Shown piece by piece: positions 16,810 to 25,342 of a stretch of DNA of 64,000 bases. The first letter of the stretch is position 1. The number at the start of each line of letters is the position of its first letter. The DNA lies in the NCBI GenBank assembly GCA_045615545.1, contig JAZLFA010000040.1:1-64000 (forward strand), written 5' to 3'. The notes beneath the pieces were generated by a model, which saw only the letters and a program-made list of their open reading frames with translations, did no database searches and was not told the DNA's origin. Origin of the DNA: SIG220 sp045615545 (GTDB lineage Bacteria; Bacillota_I; Bacilli_A; RFN20; CAG-826). A program made the translations under genes and the position numbers.

Positions 16810-18186
16810 ATGAAACCACTTAATGTAAGAGAAATTAGCTTATTAGTGAATCAAATTAACGAAAAAATAAAAGAGAATCATATCTCTAATATCACTGTCG
16901 TTAACTCAACTGATTTTATTTTTACCTTCTCTTATTATAGAAAGGAAAAGCTTTATCTATCATTGAATCATAATGCGCCTATTATTGGATTTATAACTGT
17001 TAAAGATAATGTTCCAACAATATTGGGTAAATATAATGAAATATTTAGAAATGAAATTAAAGATACATTACTTAAAGTAATAGAGACTCCATATAACGAT
17101 AGAATCATTCGTTTTAAATTATCTAAAACGGATGAATTTTATGCTAAGCATGACAAATACCTTGTCTTTGAGATGATTCCACATCATCCAAACTTAATTA
17201 TATTAAATGAAAACGAAGAAATTATATTTGCAACCCACTATACAGATTTAACAAGTGACCGATTAATTGTTAAAGGAAGCAAATATGTTGCTCCAACTGC
17301 GTCATTAACAAAAAATGCGGAAGTTAGAGATAATCTTGCTATACAAATCCAAGAAACATACGACAATTCTTTATTAATAAGAAACAAAGAAAAATTTGAC
17401 GAATTAGGTGAATACATCAAACATAAAATTAAAGTAGCAGAAAAGAAAAAGTTAGTTTTACTAAAAGAAATTAAAGAAGCAGAAGAAAAGCTAGTCTATC
17501 AAGAGCACGCTAACATGCTTTTAACTTATCAATATAATCCACAAGAATTTAACAACTATCTTTTGGCCAATCACTTTCCATATGATTCATCAAAATCTAA
17601 ACAAGACAACATCAATAATCTTTTTAAATTATATAAGAAAGCTAAACTAACAGTTCAAAATGATAAAGATCAAATAGCGTTAACAGAAAAAGATCTTAAC
17701 GATTTATATATTGATCTAGATATTTATCAAAGTGGTGATGAAGAAAAAATCGTTCTATTAAAGAATAAATATCCAAAATTAATTAAGACAAATAAAGCAC
17801 AAGTAACCGGAAGATCAATGCCATACTATTTTGATATTGATGGAACAAGGTACGCTTATGGAAGAAACGCAGAACAAAATGACTTCCTTACCCATAAACT
17901 CGCTAAAAAAGATTATTACTTCTTTCATATTAAGGACTTCGCGGGCGCGCATGTTATCATCATGAAATCTAATCCATCTGATTACGAAAAAGAATTAGCG
18001 GCTGAACTAGCAATTTATGCTTCAAACAAAGATATTGGAGAAGTAACAATGTCTCAAGTTAAAGACATTAAAAAAGGCCATAAACCAGGCCAAGTAATTT
18101 TAGATAAATTTGAAAGCGCAATAATTAAGAAAATTGATGATCGTATAAAACAAGGATATAAAGCTTCTAATCGTTATTCTTTTTAA
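16810..18186 (+). CDS. rqcH: NFACT-family ribosome quality-control protein
   Basis: RqcH binds stalled 50S subunits and adds C-terminal alanine tails. The NFACT-N domain starts MKPLNVREISLLVNQIN and contains Asp97-Arg98 (NDR), the pair needed for tail synthesis in Bacillus. A coiled-coil stretch lies near residues 195-245 and 260-300, and the NFACT-R domain follows (GRSMPYYFDIDGTRYAYGRN, then FFHIKDFAGAHVII). At 458 residues it is about 100 shorter than the usual ~570, so the central helix-hairpin part may be trimmed. A GATAAT at 16793 lies just upstream and no Shine-Dalgarno is evident. It converges on trmL with a 20-bp overlap. Confidence 0.88.
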   Translation: MKPLNVREISLLVNQINEKIKENHISNITVVNSTDFIFTFSYYRKEKLYLSLNHNAPIIGFITVKDNVPTILGKYNEIFRNEIKDTLLKVIETPYNDRIIRFKLSKTDEFYAKHDKYLVFEMIPHHPNLIILNENEEIIFATHYTDLTSDRLIVKGSKYVAPTASLTKNAEVRDNLAIQIQETYDNSLLIRNKEKFDELGEYIKHKIKVAEKKKLVLLKEIKEAEEKLVYQEHANMLLTYQYNPQEFNNYLLANHFPYDSSKSKQDNINNLFKLYKKAKLTVQNDKDQIALTEKDLNDLYIDLDIYQSGDEEKIVLLKNKYPKLIKTNKAQVTGRSMPYYFDIDGTRYAYGRNAEQNDFLTHKLAKKDYYFFHIKDFAGAHVIIMKSNPSDYEKELAAELAIYASNKDIGEVTMSQVKDIKKGHKPGQVILDKFESAIIKKIDDRIKQGYKASNRYSF

Positions 18187-18697
18187 CCTCTTCAAATAAC
18201 CAATCTTCTCCCTTAATTGCTTCATGAGTGGCAAGATTAGGGAATTTTTGTTGTCTTAAAACTTCATACGCAACTAAAGCAACGCAATTAGATAAATTTA
18301 GCGACCTAGCTTCAGGAACCATTGGAATTCTAAATACATGTTCAATATTTTCTCTTAATATATCATGAGGAATACCAGTAGATTCTTTTCCAAACATTAA
18401 ATATATATCTTCACTTGCATTTGGATAAACAAATTCACTATATACATTTTTTCCATATCTTGAGATGTAATAGATATTGATATTCGGATGAGACTGTTTA
18501 AATTCACTATAATTATTGTAGTAGGTTAATTTAAGTGAATCGATATAATCCATTCCAACGCGTTTTAAATCTTTGCTATCAATGGAAAAAGTTAACGGAC
18601 CAATAATGTGTAAATGTCCGCCAATAGCAACACATGTACGCATAATGTTACCAGTATTTTGTGGTTTTTCAGGTTGATATAACACAATGTGAATCAT
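18167..18697 (-). CDS. trmL: tRNA (cytidine/uridine-34 2'-O)-methyltransferase
   Basis: SPOUT methyltransferase that modifies the wobble base of tRNA-Leu. Motifs: LYQPEKPQNTGNIMRTC at the N-terminus, LMFGKESTGIP and RIPMVPEARSLNLSNCVALVAYE at the C-terminal knot. 176 residues; family members are about 155-170. Its start overlaps the atpC stop by 4 bp, so it is translated as the last gene of the ATP synthase operon. Confidence 0.92.
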   Translation of the reverse strand: MIHIVLYQPEKPQNTGNIMRTCVAIGGHLHIIGPLTFSIDSKDLKRVGMDYIDSLKLTYYNNYSEFKQSHPNINIYYISRYGKNVYSEFVYPNASEDIYLMFGKESTGIPHDILRENIEHVFRIPMVPEARSLNLSNCVALVAYEVLRQQKFPNLATHEAIKGEDWLFEEVKKNND

Positions 18698-19104
18698 TTT
18701 TTTCGTACACTTTCATAGACACTTATTCGTGTAAGCGCACGTTCAAGCGCTGCTTCGGCACGAACTTTATCAATTTCTTTATCTTGTGATGCCATTCTTT
18801 CGTCCGCTCTTTTTTTAGCGCTTAATACGCGTTCAATATCAATCTCACTAGCATCTTCAATAGAATTTAAAATAAGCGTTGCTTCATCATTGCCAACTTT
18901 AATCACTCCGCCACTTGTAGCAAAAGTTTTAACAGAGCCATTTTGTTTAAGTGTTAAAACACAAATACCAACTTCACTAATCAATGGAGTGTGTCCAGGA
19001 GTAATGCCTAAAGTAAAGTCATCATTTCTAAAAGAAATGGTACTAACATGAGAATCATAATATTTACCATATGGAGTAAGGATCAAAAGATGAATTGTTT
19101 TCAT
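18694..19104 (-). CDS. atpC: F1 ATP synthase epsilon subunit
   Basis: Central-stalk subunit, 136 residues. The N-terminal beta-sandwich shows LGITPGHTPLISEVGICVLTLKQ and FATSGGVIKV; the C-terminal helical hairpin (DIERVLSAKKRADERM, then RAEAALERALTRISVYE) can act as an inhibitory arm. Position after atpD is standard. Confidence 0.95.
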   Translation of the reverse strand: MKTIHLLILTPYGKYYDSHVSTISFRNDDFTLGITPGHTPLISEVGICVLTLKQNGSVKTFATSGGVIKVGNDEATLILNSIEDASEIDIERVLSAKKRADERMASQDKEIDKVRAEAALERALTRISVYESVRKK

Positions 19105-20510
19105 TATTTTAAGCTTTCTGCTTTCTTTCTTGCTTCTTCAATTGTGCCAACATATAAGAAAGCGACTTCAGGAAGATCATCAGCTTCACCATTTAATATT
19201 GCTTTAAAACTTCTGACAGTATCACTTATTTTTACATATTTGCCTTCAATTCCATTAAACTGCGTTGCAACATGGAATGGTTGCGATAAGAAGTTTCTAA
19301 TTTTACGAGCGCGTTCAACAAGTTTTTTATCTTCTTCACTAAGTTCGTCCATACCTAAAATGGCAATGATATCACTTAGTTCTTTATATCTTGCTAATAT
19401 TTCAATTACTTTTCGAGCAACATTATAGTGTTCTTCACCAACAATTGCAGGCTCTAAAGCAGTTGAAGATGAGGCTAAAGGATCAACTGCTGGGTAAATA
19501 CCTAAAGCAGCTGTATTACGGTCTAGTACTGTTTTGGCATCTAAATGTGAAAATGCTGTTGCAGGAGCAGGGTCAGTTAAATCATCTGCTGGAACATAAA
19601 TTGCTTGAACAGAAGTAATAGAGCCATCTTTAGTGGAAGTAATTCTTTCTTGTAGTTGTCCCATTTCAGTAGCAAGAGTCGGTTGATACCCAACCGCACT
19701 AGGCATACGACCTAACAAAGCGCTAACTTCACTACCAGCTTGAGTAAATCTAAATATGTTATCAATAAATAGAAGGACATCGCTATGTTTTACATCGCGG
19801 AAATATTCCGCCATTGTTAACCCACTTAAGCCAACTCTCATTCTTGCTCCTGGTGGCTCATTCATTTGTCCAAATACAAGAGCGGTTTTATTTAATACCC
19901 CAGAGGCTTTCATTTCATTATATAAGTCATTACCTTCACGGCTTCTTTCACCAACTCCAGCAAAGACACTGATACCACCTTTTTCATTAGCGATATTATT
20001 CATTAATTCTTGAATCAAAACTGTCTTACCAACACCCGCGCCACCAAATAAACCAATTTTACCACCTCTAACATAAGGGCAGAGCAAATCAATTACCTTA
20101 ATTCCCGTTTCAAAAACTTCGGTTTTAACAGCTTGATCTTTAAACTTTGGAGGTTCGCGATGAATAGGCATTCTTTTAGCTTTTTTAAGTTCAGTATCGT
20201 CTAGTCCATCAAGTGGTTCACCAAGAACATTAAAGATTCTCCCTAATGTTGCTTCTCCAACAGGAACTTCTATTGCTTTTTCTGTCGAAATTACTGGCAT
20301 TCCACGAACTAATCCTTCAGTTGGACCCATCGAAACAGCTCTGACTTTATCGTCCCCAATATGCTGTGCAACTTCTAAAGTAAGCTCATTCCCACTAGGT
20401 AAAGAAACCTTTAAAGCAGTTAATAATTCTGGCAAATGCTGATCAACAAAACTAACATCAACAATTGGTCCCACTACTTGAATGATTTTTCCTTCGACAA
20501 CATTTTTCAT
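19104..20510 (-). CDS. atpD: F1 ATP synthase beta subunit (catalytic)
   Basis: 468 residues. GGAGVGKTVLIQEL is the P-loop, GERSREGNDLY holds the catalytic Glu, and LLFIDNIFRFTQAGSEVSALLGRMPSAVGYQPTL is the hallmark stretch. An AGGAGG site lies 6 nt before the ATG. Strongly conserved; no anomaly seen. Confidence 0.98.
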   Translation of the reverse strand: MKNVVEGKIIQVVGPIVDVSFVDQHLPELLTALKVSLPSGNELTLEVAQHIGDDKVRAVSMGPTEGLVRGMPVISTEKAIEVPVGEATLGRIFNVLGEPLDGLDDTELKKAKRMPIHREPPKFKDQAVKTEVFETGIKVIDLLCPYVRGGKIGLFGGAGVGKTVLIQELMNNIANEKGGISVFAGVGERSREGNDLYNEMKASGVLNKTALVFGQMNEPPGARMRVGLSGLTMAEYFRDVKHSDVLLFIDNIFRFTQAGSEVSALLGRMPSAVGYQPTLATEMGQLQERITSTKDGSITSVQAIYVPADDLTDPAPATAFSHLDAKTVLDRNTAALGIYPAVDPLASSSTALEPAIVGEEHYNVARKVIEILARYKELSDIIAILGMDELSEEDKKLVERARKIRNFLSQPFHVATQFNGIEGKYVKISDTVRSFKAILNGEADDLPEVAFLYVGTIEEARKKAESLK

Positions 20511-20520
20511 ACGTTACCTC

Positions 20521-21369
20521 CTATAGTGCTTCACTAGCACCAACAATTTCTATAATTTCTTGCGTAATAGCGGCTTGTCTAGCCTTATTAAATTCTATTT
20601 GTAATTTATCCAATAATTCTTCGGCATTATCTGTAGCGTTTTCCATTGCATTACTACGTGCAGCGTGCTCACATACTTCGCTTTCAAGTAAGCGTGAATA
20701 TATTGCAGTATTTAAATACATAGGCGCAACAGAATCAAATAGTTTTTGAGGAGAAGGTTCTAGCAATGGTCCATAACCTACCTCATTATCTTCTCCAAAC
20801 GATATATTTAAAGGTAAAAAACGATACATTTTTGGAATAAAAACAATCGGATTGTTAAAGCTTGAATATATTAAATAGATATTCTTGTAATTACCTTTAA
20901 CGTATTGATCAATTAAAAATGATGTAATCTCTTTTACAATCTTTTCATCTTTAATGGATGAATAGGAGGAGAAGGTATCAATCTTATTAAAGTCTTTATT
21001 TGCATAATGGATAATACCTTTATTTCCTAAAATAATAGCGTCATCGTTTTCTTTTATATTCGCATCCACTGCTTTAAAGATATTTGTGTTATATGCTCCA
21101 CATAGTCCTAATGAGGAAGATACGATTACATATAAATCTTTTGCAGCTTTTTCATTTATATTTAATAGCGGTGATTTCACCTTACCCGCAAATCTAAATA
21201 TCTCATTACAAGTACTTTCAAGTGCGTTTAAATATTCCCTATAGGAAAGCATCTTGTTTTTATTAGCCTGAAGTTTGACTGTAGAAACAAGTTTCATCGC
21301 ACTAGTTACTTTATAAGCACCAGTAACAGATTTAATTCTAGATTTAATCTTGGTAATGTTTTGTCCCAT
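20521..21369 (-). CDS. atpG: F1 ATP synthase gamma subunit
   Basis: Rotor shaft, 282 residues. The N-terminal helix IKSRIKSVTGAYKVTSAMKLVSTVKL and C-terminal AARSNAMENATDNAEELLDKLQIEFNKARQAAITQEI are typical. Its ATG shares one base with the atpA stop (TAATG), implying re-initiation. Confidence 0.96.
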   Translation of the reverse strand: MGQNITKIKSRIKSVTGAYKVTSAMKLVSTVKLQANKNKMLSYREYLNALESTCNEIFRFAGKVKSPLLNINEKAAKDLYVIVSSSLGLCGAYNTNIFKAVDANIKENDDAIILGNKGIIHYANKDFNKIDTFSSYSSIKDEKIVKEITSFLIDQYVKGNYKNIYLIYSSFNNPIVFIPKMYRFLPLNISFGEDNEVGYGPLLEPSPQKLFDSVAPMYLNTAIYSRLLESEVCEHAARSNAMENATDNAEELLDKLQIEFNKARQAAITQEIIEIVGASEAL

Positions 21370-22889
21370 TATTTAATATAATCTTTCTTAAATACTTTGA
21401 AGAATTCATCAATATTCTTATCAAGTCTATTTTCAATTTCTTTAGTTAAGTTCTTTTCGTTATTAATTAAATCGATTAGAGCTTTATCTTTGTTAACTAA
21501 ATATTTATAACCATCATTTAGTATGGTTCTAACTAACTTAGGTTCAAATTCATCAAGATAACCTTTTTTGGCAACATATAAATCATAGATTTCATGATCC
21601 ATAGTTTTAGGTTCATATTGACCTTGTCTTAACACTTGAAGTAGAACTTCACCATGTTTAAGAATTTTTTGTGTTGAACTATCTAAGTCACTACCAAATT
21701 GTGAAAATGATTTCATTTCATTAAAGTTAGCTAAATCTATTTTTAAGGAACTAGCAACTTTTTTCATAATCTTAGTTTGTGCCGCTCCACCAACACGAGA
21801 AACGCTAAGACCTGCGTCAATAGCAGGGCGTTGTCCAGCGTTAAATAAATCAGTAACTAAGAAAATCTGTCCATCAGTAATACTAATTACATTTGTTGGA
21901 ATATAACTAGAGATATCACCTGATTGAGTTTCAACGATTGGTAAAGCTGTAATAGAGCCACCACCATTTTCTTCGTTTAATTTACACGCTCTTTCAAGTA
22001 GACGAGAATGTAAATAGAAGACGTCGCCAGGGTAAGCTTCTCTTCCTGGGGAACGTTTAAGTAATAAAGATAAAGCACGATAACTAACAGCGTGTTTGCT
22101 TAAGTCATCATATACGATAAGTACATCTTTACCTTGATGCATAAAATACTCTGCTAACGCGCAGCCCGCGTAAGGAGCAACGTAAAGTAGAGGTGCTGGT
22201 TCACTAGCAGTAGCAGCAAAAACAGCAGTATATTTATCACATCCAAAGGATTTTAATTTATCAACGATTTGAGCAACAGTAGAGTTCTTTTGTCCGATTG
22301 CGACATAAATACAGATGACATTTTTATCTTTTTGATTGATGATTGTATCAATCGCTAAAGCGGTTTTACCAGTTTGACGATCACCAATAATTAATTCTCT
22401 TTGTCCGCGTCCAATAGGAGTGATCGCATCAATCATAGTAATACCAGTTTCAAGTGGTGTATCAACACTTTTACGTGTCATAACTCCAGGGGCAATGACT
22501 TCAATTGGTCTAGTCTCTTTAGTTTTAATATCACCTAGCCCATCAATTGGTTGTCCTAAAGCATTAACTACTCTTCCAAGCATTGCTTCTCCAACTGGAA
22601 CTTCCATAACTTTACCAGTACGTTTGACTTGGTCTCCTTCTTTAAATAAAGAATCATCACCCAACAAAACAACTCCGACATGTTCACTTTCTAAATTCAT
22701 AACCATGCCATAAATGTCATTAGGGAAAATTAATAATTCCCCAAGCATTGCTTTAGTTAATCCATATACTAAAGCGATACCATCACCAACAGAGATTACG
22801 CTTCCAACATCAGAAGCATCAACCTTATGTTGATAGGCTTTAATTTCTTCTTTAATTAAGGAACTAATTTCATTTGCATTTATTTTCAT
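21369..22889 (-). CDS. atpA: F1 ATP synthase alpha subunit
   Basis: 506 residues. GDRQTGKTALAIDTI is the P-loop, PGREAYPGDVFYLHSRLLERA the diagnostic stretch, and ISITDGQIFL and RPAIDAGLSVSRVGGAAQ follow. Complete, in normal operon order. Confidence 0.98.
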   Translation of the reverse strand: MKINANEISSLIKEEIKAYQHKVDASDVGSVISVGDGIALVYGLTKAMLGELLIFPNDIYGMVMNLESEHVGVVLLGDDSLFKEGDQVKRTGKVMEVPVGEAMLGRVVNALGQPIDGLGDIKTKETRPIEVIAPGVMTRKSVDTPLETGITMIDAITPIGRGQRELIIGDRQTGKTALAIDTIINQKDKNVICIYVAIGQKNSTVAQIVDKLKSFGCDKYTAVFAATASEPAPLLYVAPYAGCALAEYFMHQGKDVLIVYDDLSKHAVSYRALSLLLKRSPGREAYPGDVFYLHSRLLERACKLNEENGGGSITALPIVETQSGDISSYIPTNVISITDGQIFLVTDLFNAGQRPAIDAGLSVSRVGGAAQTKIMKKVASSLKIDLANFNEMKSFSQFGSDLDSSTQKILKHGEVLLQVLRQGQYEPKTMDHEIYDLYVAKKGYLDEFEPKLVRTILNDGYKYLVNKDKALIDLINNEKNLTKEIENRLDKNIDEFFKVFKKDYIK

Positions 22890-22898
22890 AATGTAGCC

Positions 22899-23429
22899 CT
22901 ACTTTCTTAATAATTCAGATTTCATCTTTTCAAGATGATACTTAATGGAATCGTCATAGATATGGTCGTTGATTACCACCTTGACTCCACCAATAAGATT
23001 AGGATCGATTACTGGTATTAGTTCCACTTCACTATGTTCGATTTCACCAATACTTTTTGTAATCTTTGTTAACGTAGTTTCATCAAGTTTAATTACAGAG
23101 TATATTAATCCTTCTTTCACTCCACGATATTCATTCGCTAAAGAATTATAACTAGTTAAAATATTCATTAACTCATTAACACGATGATTTTTAACTATTA
23201 CTTTAAGTAAACCAACAATGTTAGGATTAAAATCTTTTAATGTTCTATCAATAATAGAGAATCTTTCATTTAAAAGTAAAAATTCACTAGAAAGAACAAA
23301 TAAAAATTCTTCATTACTAGTTAATATCTTCTTTAATTCTTTTACCTCAAGTTGCCAAGCTTCCACTTGGTTAGTTTCAAGAGCAATAGAATATAACGAT
23401 TCAGCATATCTTAGAGCGATTTCGTTCAT
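22899..23429 (-). CDS. atpH: ATP synthase delta subunit (OSCP)
   Basis: 176 residues linking F1 to the peripheral stalk. N-terminal IALRYAESLYSIALE and the C-terminal VIDPNLIGGVKVVINDHIYDDSIKYHLEKMK are family features. It lies 1 nt after atpF. Confidence 0.94.
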   Translation of the reverse strand: MNEIALRYAESLYSIALETNQVEAWQLEVKELKKILTSNEEFLFVLSSEFLLLNERFSIIDRTLKDFNPNIVGLLKVIVKNHRVNELMNILTSYNSLANEYRGVKEGLIYSVIKLDETTLTKITKSIGEIEHSEVELIPVIDPNLIGGVKVVINDHIYDDSIKYHLEKMKSELLRK

Positions 23430-23430
23430 A

Positions 23431-23964
23431 TTATCTCTTTAACTCCTTGATAAAGTTTTCCGCTAAACGAGCATTATCTTTTTCGTTAACTTCTCGTTTA
23501 AGGATTTCACTTGAGGCACTTAGCGCAAGAGAAACCATTTCTTTTCTAATTTCTTCTTGGGCTTCTAATTTAGATTGCTCAATATCTCTTTGAGCTTCAT
23601 TTTTCATTGCAGAAATTTCAAGTTTAGTTTCGGTAATGACATTTTCTTTGATTTTAAGAGCGTCCTTTTCAGCAGCAAGTAGAATTTCTTGCGCTTTCTT
23701 TTTGCTCGCTAATATAGCTTCTTCGCTAGCTTTTAAATTAGCATTTGCTTTTGCGTTATTAAGCTCACTATTTTTGATATTGTTATCAATAAAATCTTTA
23801 CGAGCATTAATAATCTTCTTTACCGGTTTATAGGCAAAGATAATTACAGCAATAATTAACACTACTAGTGCTAAAAGTTGCGTAAGAAAAGAAACTGGAT
23901 TAGTTGTAATCTTTGAAATATAGTCATCTTTACTTGGTAGTTCTGCCAATAAATATGAAAACAT
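23431..23964 (-). CDS. atpF: ATP synthase b subunit
   Basis: 177 residues. A membrane helix near residues 24-45 (FLTQLLALVVLIIAVIIFAY) is followed by a long charged, Ala/Glu/Lys-rich coiled coil, the peripheral stalk. An unusually long ~23-residue segment precedes the membrane helix. Confidence 0.95.
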   Translation of the reverse strand: MFSYLLAELPSKDDYISKITTNPVSFLTQLLALVVLIIAVIIFAYKPVKKIINARKDFIDNNIKNSELNNAKANANLKASEEAILASKKKAQEILLAAEKDALKIKENVITETKLEISAMKNEAQRDIEQSKLEAQEEIRKEMVSLALSASSEILKREVNEKDNARLAENFIKELKR

Positions 23965-23977
23965 GTTTTAGCCTCCT

Positions 23978-24196
23978 TTACTTCGCAACAAATAAACACA
24001 AAATAGCAATTAATAATGCATAAATAGCGGTTGTTTCAACTAACGCACAAGCTAAGATCATAACTGTACGAAGTTTGCTATACATCTCAGGATTACGAGA
24101 CATACCATTGATACATCTAGTACAAACCCAAGCTTCACCGATAGCACTACATCCAACTGTTACCATTGCAATTGCAGCAGCCATAGCATTTGTCAT
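23978..24196 (-). CDS. atpE: ATP synthase c subunit with two-carboxylate ion site
   Basis: 72-residue hairpin that forms the rotor ring. Helix 1 carries Glu21 (SAIGEAW), the loop has RNPE (Arg34), and helix 2 carries the ion-binding Glu54 in ALVETTAIYALL. Glu21 lies 33 residues before Glu54, the same spacing as Gln32/Glu65 of Na+-binding c subunits, and Thr55 and Tyr59 match the remaining Na+ ligands. This resembles the two-carboxylate motif described for the Fusobacterium nucleatum Na+ ATP synthase. Na+ coupling is therefore predicted, not shown. Confidence 0.95.
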   Translation of the reverse strand: MTNAMAAAIAMVTVGCSAIGEAWVCTRCINGMSRNPEMYSKLRTVMILACALVETTAIYALLIAILCLFVAK

Positions 24197-24197
24197 A

Positions 24198-24944
24198 CTA
24201 ATTTCCTCCTTTCATCATCAAATCTTCTATATCTTCTTCTGGAGCTTCTTGAGCAATATTAATCATTGTCAAAAAGATAAATATTGTCGTTTGAATTAAT
24301 CCAGAGAACAAATCAAAATAACAGTGCAATACTGGGGTAATAAATGGCGCTAAAAATACTTCACCCCACTGACCTAAACCAGAAAATATCGCTCCACTTG
24401 CACTTTGAAGAGCGTAATATACAATCGACATTAATGTCGAACCTGCTAATGCATTCCCTAAAATACGAAGGGTCATTGATAATAATGGAGCCCACATCGA
24501 AATTAAATTAATTGGTAAAAACACAGGGAAAGGTTCAACATAACGTTTAAAATATCGAAATTTTGTATACTTTACACTTGTCGCGTGAATTAACGCGAAT
24601 GTTACAAGTGCTAAAGATAATGGGACTGCCAAATTAGTAATAGGAGAAGGTAGTCCAGTTAAACCAAAAATAAAACTTAGGAACAAATATACGGCGATAG
24701 CCATAATAAAGCCACCAAATCCCTCAAAACGCTTGCCCATCATTGATTCAACTAAATTATCAAAAAATTCGACACCAACTTCCGCTAAGAAAAGTAGTCC
24801 ATGATGTCTTTTAAGTGGATCGGCAAAATGCGCTTGAATACATATAATAATAGATAAAATCAAAATAATTCCCATCACTATCAGTGAAGAGATTACTTCA
24901 TCTTGTAAATTAGTTGATGTAAACCTCGCAATTAACTCATCCAT
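24198..24944 (-). CDS. atpB: ATP synthase a subunit
   Basis: 248 residues, five to six membrane helices. The essential stator Arg lies in MTLRILGNALAGSTL; LPSPITNLAVPLSLALVTF and the C-terminal FSGLIQTTIFIFLTMINI are also family-like. It forms the ion half-channels with atpE. Confidence 0.96.
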   Translation of the reverse strand: MDELIARFTSTNLQDEVISSLIVMGIILILSIIICIQAHFADPLKRHHGLLFLAEVGVEFFDNLVESMMGKRFEGFGGFIMAIAVYLFLSFIFGLTGLPSPITNLAVPLSLALVTFALIHATSVKYTKFRYFKRYVEPFPVFLPINLISMWAPLLSMTLRILGNALAGSTLMSIVYYALQSASGAIFSGLGQWGEVFLAPFITPVLHCYFDLFSGLIQTTIFIFLTMINIAQEAPEEDIEDLMMKGGN

Positions 24945-24946
24945 AA

Positions 24947-25342
24947 TTAACTGTTCTTTATTTCTTTTTTATCGAGTAAAAACAAAATTACAAAAATGAT
25001 AATTACTGCTGTATAACCACCTACAACCGCAAATATGTTTATTACATGTACATTCGCGTAGTAATATAAAAAACCAAGACCAATAAGTGAACCACCTAAA
25101 ACAAATAATCTAATAATGTTAGCGGCCATTAACCATATTGAATCTTTGTTCTTAAATTCAATTATGCCAGTCATCAAATATAATAAAGCCCCTAGGCCTA
25201 ATCCTACGACTATACCTAAAGGGACTTCAAAGTTATTATTGATAAAAAAGTAAAGAGAAACCAATGTTGTTAGGATCATTAATACAACAGACCAAACAAC
25301 TATTTTGAAGTAGATGTTTAGAGAGCAATATTTCCTAATCAT
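24947..25342 (-). CDS. atpI: AtpI-like small membrane protein
   Basis: 131 residues with four hydrophobic segments (about 12-32, 41-60, 70-90, 101-123), ending in a charged tail (LLDKKEIKNS). Position directly before atpB and topology match the AtpI/AtpZ assembly or Mg2+-handling proteins; sequence similarity is too low to be certain. Its ATG abuts the pfp stop. Confidence 0.65.
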   Translation of the reverse strand: MIRKYCSLNIYFKIVVWSVVLMILTTLVSLYFFINNNFEVPLGIVVGLGLGALLYLMTGIIEFKNKDSIWLMAANIIRLFVLGGSLIGLGFLYYYANVHVINIFAVVGGYTAVIIIFVILFLLDKKEIKNS

